In this document: in pieces, positions 58,351-64,000 of the stretch | Numbering within the stretch: the stretch's first letter is position 1 | Layout of the letters: every line of letters begins with the position of its first letter | Assembly (NCBI GenBank): GCA_947184155.2 | Contig: CAMXCT020001083.1 | Span: 62,001-126,000, forward strand | Length of the DNA stretch: 64,000 nt | Direction of reading: 5' to 3' | DNA from: Cladocopium goreaui | Taxonomy: Eukaryota; Sar; Dinophyceae; Suessiales; Symbiodiniaceae | Program-made: the position numbers and the translations under genes | Notes under the pieces: model-generated | Seen by the model: only the letters and a program-made list of their open reading frames with translations | Databases searched by the model: none | Told to the model about the DNA's origin: nothing

Positions 58351-58696
58351 TTCCTAGTATAGCCTAGGCTATGACAGAAACAGTCGAGGAAGACTAGGGT
58401 ATATATATATATATGCCCCCGATCTGTCGGAACAAAAACATGTAATACAACTAATGTTGGCCCAAATAATTCAGTTTCGAGGTTTGGAACATATGATTTA
58501 TACTTGTGTTGGAACATGTTCAAAACTCAGTATATAGTGATAGTATGTGATAGTCAAGAAAAATGTTGTCTCTGATGCTCACTGCTGACATCTGTCGATA
58601 CATGCTTGGCTTGACACTTGATTTTTTTTGGCATATGATTATCATAAACAATCTGAATGTGAAGATCTTCGTCATGGTCAGCTCCAACTCATTGAG

Positions 58697-59077
58697 AACA
58701 ACGAGAGCAGGTATACAAGCGCATGCTGGCCATCAAACAAATCGCAAGACTGCAAAACATCATGGCACTTCCCACTGCCACCGCCACCCCAAAGGTAACC
58801 TCACCAGCACAATTTCTCGAGAAAAACCAAAGCTATAAACCAACAATCACAACCATGTCACTTTTACTGAACCGAACAACCCGCATGAACGACTTAACCC
58901 AGTGGCAGAGCTTGTGCCAAGGAGCTTTCAGCAGAGCTACTCTTTGATCTAGGAGCCAGGTACTCGGATATCGTGCCTGATATTGCTCCTCATAGGCAGT
59001 TTTCAGCCCATCCACCGCATAGAGGGAGTCCAAATGAACCTCCCGAGCCTCCGTACGGGAGCGAATCATTGCCGTGA
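58697..59077 (+). CDS. unrecognised protein, two exons
   Basis: Exon 58697-58794 reads QREQVYKRMLAIKQIARLQN, IMALPTATATPK and ends at AAG|GTAACC. The terminal exon (about 58903 or 58909 to 59077) reads AKELSAELLFDLGARYSDIV, PDIAPHRQFSAHPPHRGSPN, EPPEPPYGSESLP and TGA. The first is a basic helix, the second an acidic helix followed by a Pro-rich tail. Phases do not join directly, so a small exon or a different boundary is involved. No family recognised. Confidence 0.5.
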
Positions 59078-59324
59078 AACGCCCATGGCCATGGACAGGG
59101 GAAGGAAGATGGGTAAGAAAGAGATGGGCTCACATGAGAAACCTCTGTGTTGAACTCAAAGCTGCCCACCCCTTGCTGAAACACAAAAAGACTCCAGCTA
59201 GCTATAGCTAGCAGCTACCGCTAGCTTTTGTGATGAAACCAGCTAATGGCGCTCAATGATGTTGCCTATGCCTATATATGTACAATATTGCATTTAAAAT
59301 ATGATATTATAAATGTATAGTATG

Positions 59325-59475
59325 TATGCATATATATAAATAAATTGCAAATGAATACGCACACACACACACATATATATATATACATATATATATATAC
59401 ATATATATATACATATATATATACTTGTATATAATACGTATAATTATGCATATTATAAATATATATATATATCTC
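59325..59475. repeat. (ta)n, (ca)n microsatellite
   Basis: Alternating AT with acacac and atacat blocks. Confidence 0.85.
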
Positions 59476-59636
59476 TCTGTATATTATGCCTGGCTGTACC
59501 TGGCTTGTCAAGTTCTAGTACTTCCAGCAAGGACTTGGGAGGAGCACTTCAGGACCAGAACAGTTTCTTCAGGAGCCAATGCTTATGCTTTATGGTAATC
59601 ACTGATTACCTTCTGCAGGACACTGAAGATCTAAGC

Positions 59637-60079
59637 TGAGGCGCCTTTTCTCCAATGGTTGGGAAGACGCGGAAGAGAAATTCCTGGTTCTGCAGCATGG
59701 ACGATCACTCGGAGTGGATGTATCGCCAAAAACTCCATGTCACAAAGCAGGGAAAACCAAACGATCCAAACGGCAACATGTGCAGCTAGTGCAGCTGTGG
59801 CTCGGTCTGCCCCCAAAGGTTGCTGGCAAGGCCTATGAGAATTGCAAAGAAATTGGTGATGATGATCCTCTCCGGCGAGGTGCCAACCAAACCTCAGCTC
59901 TCAGCGCCCCAGAAGGGCGCCCTTCCAAGTGCTTGGATGGTCCATGTTTTTCTTCGCCCAGTCGTTTGTTTCCTCTAATGCACGCAAGCCCTCCTGGGCG
60001 ATGGCTCCAAGGCACTGAGGTCTCTCCGAAATTCCCCAGGTTTTCCAAAGATGTACGTCCAAATGCCCACCTCCTCTGA
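59637..60079 (+). CDS. unrecognised protein, probable terminal exon
   Basis: The plus strand is open from about 59,637 to TGA at 60,077-60,079, with NGWEDAEEKFLVLQHGRSLG, KTKRSKRQHVQLVQLWLGLP, ENCKEIGDDDPLRRGANQTS and EVSPKFPRFSKDVRPNAHLL. The composition is not repetitive. An internal PPK|GTTGCT could be a donor, but the frame stays coding-like beyond it. The basic patch KTKRSKR could be a nuclear localisation signal. Function unknown. Confidence 0.42.
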
Positions 60080-60099
60080 CGATGGCTTACTGGGCTCTG

Positions 60100-60690
60100 G
60101 ACCTCCACGGGAGCAGTTGGTGGTGCTAACCTTCCATGGCATAGCAGCTAATAAGTGCTAAATACGGCAGCATGTTGATGGTTTTGCTCAAGGGTCAGGG
60201 TCCATGCAGATCCCAAATATCCTCAAATCTTATCTCCAATGGACTCATATTCAGCTCATACGGACTGCTTTCTTGGAGAACCCCAAGGAGGTATAAGAGC
60301 AAAATAAGAGCAAAACGTACATCCCAAAGGAGCCAAAGTGCTGACCGTTTGGGAGACGTTTGACTCGGAGATTTCCTGAGGCTCAGGATAACAAAACCAG
60401 ACTCACCCAGGTGATGCTCATTGGATCAGGGAAGTGTTGTAGCGGCGACTGGGATCCACTAACCACTCAAATGACCTATATATGAACTAAAACTATATAA
60501 GGATGATTAATTACACACACACACATATATATATAGATAATATGATATGTGTATATGATTATTGATTTCATGATCCAGCCAAAACAGTCTATTGATGACC
60601 CATTTACGACACGTTGACTACGGCACAAGGGCACCTGACAGTTGAATGACGCATCAAATTGGGATTATACCAAGGGTGGAGAATTATTTG
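60100..60690. other. no supported gene
   Basis: Unique AT-rich sequence with short (ca)(ta)n at about 60,510-60,535 and a T17 run at 60,693-60,710. Confidence 0.4.
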
Positions 60691-60869
60691 AGTTTTTTTT
60701 TTTTTTTTTCCGGGTGATTTTTGCTTTTGTTTGTTTGATTCCTGTTACCTTATATTTGCAGCATTTAGAAACTATAACCTTGGTTTTCACGTGGTATTTT
60801 GCAGTTCTTATGCTTGTTGGGTAGGGGGTTGTGGGGGGTTAGGCATTTAGGTGTGGAGGGTGGGGGAGT

Positions 60870-61140
60870 TAGGGGTCTTATGTTGAAAGTGTTGAAGGTG
60901 TTGAAAGTGTCGAGGGTGTTGAAACTGTCGAGGGTGTTGAAGGTGTTAAAGGTGAAGGTGATGAAGGTGTTGCTGTTGGTGTTGGTGTTGGTGTTCTTGT
61001 TGTCGTTGTGGTTGTGGTTGTGGTTGTTGTTGTTGTTGGTGGTGGTGGTGGTGGTGGCGGCTATGGTGGTTGCCTGGATGCTGCTGTTGTGGTTGTTGTT
61101 ATTGTTCTTCTTGTTCGTCTTCTTGTTATTGTTGTAGAGA
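60870..61140. repeat. (aggtgttga)n and (gttgtt/ggtggt)n tracts
   Basis: G/T-rich minisatellite and microsatellite sequence. Val/Leu-rich or Asn-rich frames are artefacts. Confidence 0.85.
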
Positions 61141-61284
61141 AGAGAAGAGAGGGGCATGTGCCCTGCGACCTTTAGGGTTTGGGATGGGGGGGGGGTTAGG
61201 ATTTTAGGTGGGGGGGGGTATAGGGGGTGGAGGGGTAAGGGTTTGAAGGTGATGATGCTGACGCTGATGTTGATCTTGTTGTGA

Positions 61285-61410
61285 AGATTGTGAAGAGAAG
61301 AGAAGAGAAGAGAAGAGAAGAGAAGAGAAGAGAAGAGAAAAAAAGAGAAGAGAAGAGAAGAGAAGAGAAGAGAAGAGGAGAAGAGAAGAGAAGAGAAGAG
61401 AAGAGCAAGA
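61285..61410. repeat. (agaga)n purine microsatellite
   Basis: About 24 copies of agaag/agaga. Confidence 0.95.
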
Positions 61411-61739
61411 AACTCAGGCAATCTCATCCAGAGACTACACAGAGGAAGAGAGACGAGCACATCGCATGATAGCACCCAAACAAAAAGGAGAGAAGCATCC
61501 AAGAGCAGGCGAAGAACAGGAAAGAAACAAAGAGGCCAGCAAAATTAAAGATGTACAGGGGTTTAAAAACAAGGACCATATATGCCAGGGTCAACACATG
61601 GTATATCATGTATGATCATCCATCTAATAATGGTAATCCTTATCATGGGTATACAAATCCCTGTGAATGGATTCATGACAAATATGGGAAAGTAACCCAT
61701 GTTAACCATGGCACATTAAACACAAAAAAGATCAAATAA

Positions 61740-62035
61740 GCATATAGAGAAATAAAACAAACACCAAAGCAAAACAGAAAAAAACGTAGAAGAAAAGCAG
61801 AAAAACGAAAGCAAACAAGTCGATAAGCAAAGAAGCAGCAAAAAGCAGAAAAGCAAAAAGAAAACAAAAGCCCGAAAACGGATAAGCAGAGAAGCAAAGA
61901 AGCGGAAAAGCAGAGAAGCAAAGAAGCAGAGAAGCAAAGAAACAGAAAAGCTGAAAAGCAGAAGAGGCAATCAAAAAAAAGCAGAAAAGCAAACAAGCAG
62001 AGAAGCAAAGAAAAAGAAGAGAAACATAACAATTT
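61740..62035. repeat. A-rich (gaagcaaagaagcagaaaa)n minisatellite
   Basis: Irregular gaagcaaa, gcagaaaag units. Confidence 0.8.
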
Positions 62036-62669
62036 GATTAAAGCGAAAGAATGACCCTAAAAGGCACCCAAAAGCAAAAAGCAATGAAAGGAGTAACAAA
62101 AAGGACGACAACAAACAGAAACAAACTCACCCGGAAAAAAAAAAAACTGAATAAATCCCTTCCCATATACAAACACTAAATGACTCTCTCTCTATATTTA
62201 TATATATAATCAACATAATGTTCAACAATGAGGCGACTACCGATGAGAAAAAACATAACGAATGAATGCGTTCATCAACGCGTACTGGTTGCTGAATGGG
62301 CAACATACTGATATCCGTTTGCAGCTGAACATGCTGAACAATGCATACATTCTGGATAGCCCAATTGGTATTACAATTGGTATCCGTATCCCCTGGGTAT
62401 GGTTCAAAACATTAGACCCACAAGACCACTGATTTTTGTCATGTTTGGCATCAAGCCATATATCAAGACCATCCTGGTTTCATCAAGTATTTTAGAGCAC
62501 CCAGTTTGACCCATGCCCATATTTGGGTAATTCCTAGAATATACATATTATATATTATATATATATATATATTTAGGTTGTTAAGATTTGGCTCTTCATC
62601 CGACTCCTCCCATCTTTTTTGTCAAGTTTCTTCCGTCTCCACTTGCCTTTGTTCCATCTGCGAGCGCAG

Positions 62670-62822
62670 AAACAAACGTTGTTCGCTGCGGCCTTTCCCA
62701 AGGGAGGGCACGAAACACAGCGAAGGCAAGCAGCATGCGATCACCTGAGGGAGCCCATGGGGACTCCCTTTGGGGCCATCGATGTAACAAAGGCTGAGCG
62801 ATGGCTGACACAAAAAGCGTAA
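62670..62822 (+). CDS. terminal exon of unrecognised protein
   Basis: An acceptor (gagcgcAG) precedes 50 codons and TAA. The stretch reads KQTLFAAAFPKGGHETQRRQ, DHLREPMGTPFGAIDVTKAE, RWLTQKA. The 5' exons were not found; a (ta)n tract lies just upstream. No family recognised. Confidence 0.45.
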   Translation, partial: KQTLFAAAFPKGGHETQRRQAACDHLREPMGTPFGAIDVTKAERWLTQKA

Positions 62823-63349
62823 AAAAAGAACACGCCGCAAATTGACAAAGTCTATAAAATAACCAAGTTCTATAGTTTCTATAGCTTCAATCAACATAAA
62901 ATATCATAAAATCACAAAAAAAATCCGTAAGCACTTCAGACTTCCGACACATTCAAAAAGCCAAATCACCAGCACTCCATGCCGTCGCTTCGGGCGCACT
63001 GCTTCCGTTCGCGGCACCATGGCGGCCCCGTCAAGCTTCCATGCTGGAACCTCCCACTAGTTGTAGAGTAGTTGGGGGAATTATGCAAATAGTTTGCAAA
63101 TGTTTGCAACAAAGAAAGGATCTGAACCGGGCGGAACTCAGTAGAACCATCTATAACCATCTGTAACCCATTTACTGTAGATCCATTCTAGCCCTGAGCA
63201 GTTGCAAATGCACTGCAAACTGTTTACCAGTTACTAGCTTGAGTGGCCAGCCCTTTCACAAACCATGGGGAACTGTCACGTTACCCATCCAAAATAGTGC
63301 AAACAAATCTGAAATCCACTGATCTGGAAGCCCAGTCCTATAATCATCA

Positions 63350-63866
63350 GGTCACAGGTCATGGTTTGCTGCTAGGTTTGGGTACTGTCGGCTGCTTTGA
63401 CCCACAATTTCGGCTCTACAAGCAGCTGTCTGCACAAAAGCACGTGGCGGAGCTGCCCCCCCTGAACATTGGCTCCAACCTCTTGAACTTGGCCAGGCGT
63501 ACGCCTGAAACATGAACAAATGGGGATACAGCATAGACGTATAGGTCTTCTGTGAAAGAACTAGCTATTCTACATGTGAATCCTAAGACCTGTTTCGGGA
63601 AGAGTGCTGCCCTTGGACAACCTGTGGAAAGACCTATTAAAAATGTGGAAAAACCAATTGAAAACTACGTGGGAAAACCTACTCAGGTCGTGGACGTGGG
63701 CATGCAAAAACTCAAACATTGGCACGTCCCGTCAAAGGAAAATGACATGCATCAGAATGCACGATGGTTTCAATCTGAATTGTCTTGTTGGCACAAAACT
63801 CAAAAACAAACGACATTTGGGATATTGTCTAAATATCCAAGGTCCTCAAAAACGTCTTTAACCTAA
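63350..63866 (+). other. coding-like islands near window end
   Basis: The plus strand reads HGLLLGLGTVGCFDPQFRLY, KQLSAQKHVAELPPLNIGS to a stop at 63,513-63,515. A separate frame, 63,552-63,866, reads KPIENYVGKPTQVVDVGMQK. Neither has a clear splice site. Probably pieces of a gene continuing outside the window. Confidence 0.28.
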
Positions 63867-64000
63867 ATGCTTCCCAAACGGCTCTGAACGGCCGACTTTT
63901 CTGTGCTGAAAACTCCTGTGCTCACGGCGCAGGGCACGGCGCAGGGCGCGGCCCGGGGTCCGCATCGTCAGCGTTGTCCTTGGCGAGCTGCAACACCCAG

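Noticed and set aside
61724-62032. Phe/Leu/Cys-rich minus-strand frames
   Set aside because: Complement of the A-rich gaagcaaag minisatellite.
1-64000. CRISPR arrays, rRNA, tRNA and spliced-leader genes
   Set aside because: No spacer-separated direct repeats, and no rRNA, tRNA or spliced-leader signature was recognised by eye; tRNAs could be missed without a covariance search.

Overview
The window reads as nuclear DNA of a dinoflagellate, most likely a Symbiodiniaceae-type alga. The evidence is short exons whose reading frames join only if introns start with GC or GA as well as GT, and a three-gene cluster from a large protein family that I recall as highly repeated in Symbiodinium-type genomes. 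Very abundant minisatellites inside introns and long one-strand runs of coding islands point the same way. There are no bacterial operons, rRNA or CRISPR arrays. I could not search any database, so the species and family names rest on motif memory. Most genes were rebuilt by hand from splice sites and reading phase. Long open frames over simple repeats were ignored.

Layout, left side (1-33.8 kb): every supported exon is on the minus strand. A 79-residue J-domain protein lies at 1.46-2.11 kb. A TPR co-chaperone-like gene of at least six exons lies at 4.5-7.07 kb. A series of exons of unrecognised genes lies at 11.6-15.7, 19.1-19.6, 21.7-22.6, 24.5-24.9 and 31.6-33.8 kb. Between them are satellites and small mobile elements. 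The largest is a roughly 4 kb pyrimidine-rich tandem array (27.1-31.5 kb) carrying a clean insertion of a foldback element with a 10-bp target duplication.

Middle (34-41 kb): weak plus-strand exons at 34.3-34.6 kb, then mostly satellites, a 64-residue two-helix membrane microprotein (39.1 kb) and further minus-strand islands to 40.3 kb.

Right side (41-64 kb): supported genes are on the plus strand. A gene at 41.0-43.4 kb is followed by three neighbours that look like one mobile unit. P1 (43.9-49.2 kb) has acidic and Lys/Ala/Gly-rich segments and then a domain like cytosine-C5 methyltransferases. P2 (50.0-54.3 kb) is a charged multi-exon protein. P3 (54.3-56.6 kb) I interpret as a DDE-type transposase of the CACTA/KDZ kind. 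Weaker exons follow to the end.

Besides this unit, the window holds several non-autonomous repeat-carrying element families. Three copies of a 1-kb element have fixed ends and 40-bp plus 12-bp minisatellite cores. Three partial copies of a second composite family carry GC-rich and GTGTGTGA-type satellites. Two copies of a satellite element have inverted ends. The first two families share CCCCAC...GTGGGG sub-terminal inverted motifs, and several copies sit in introns.
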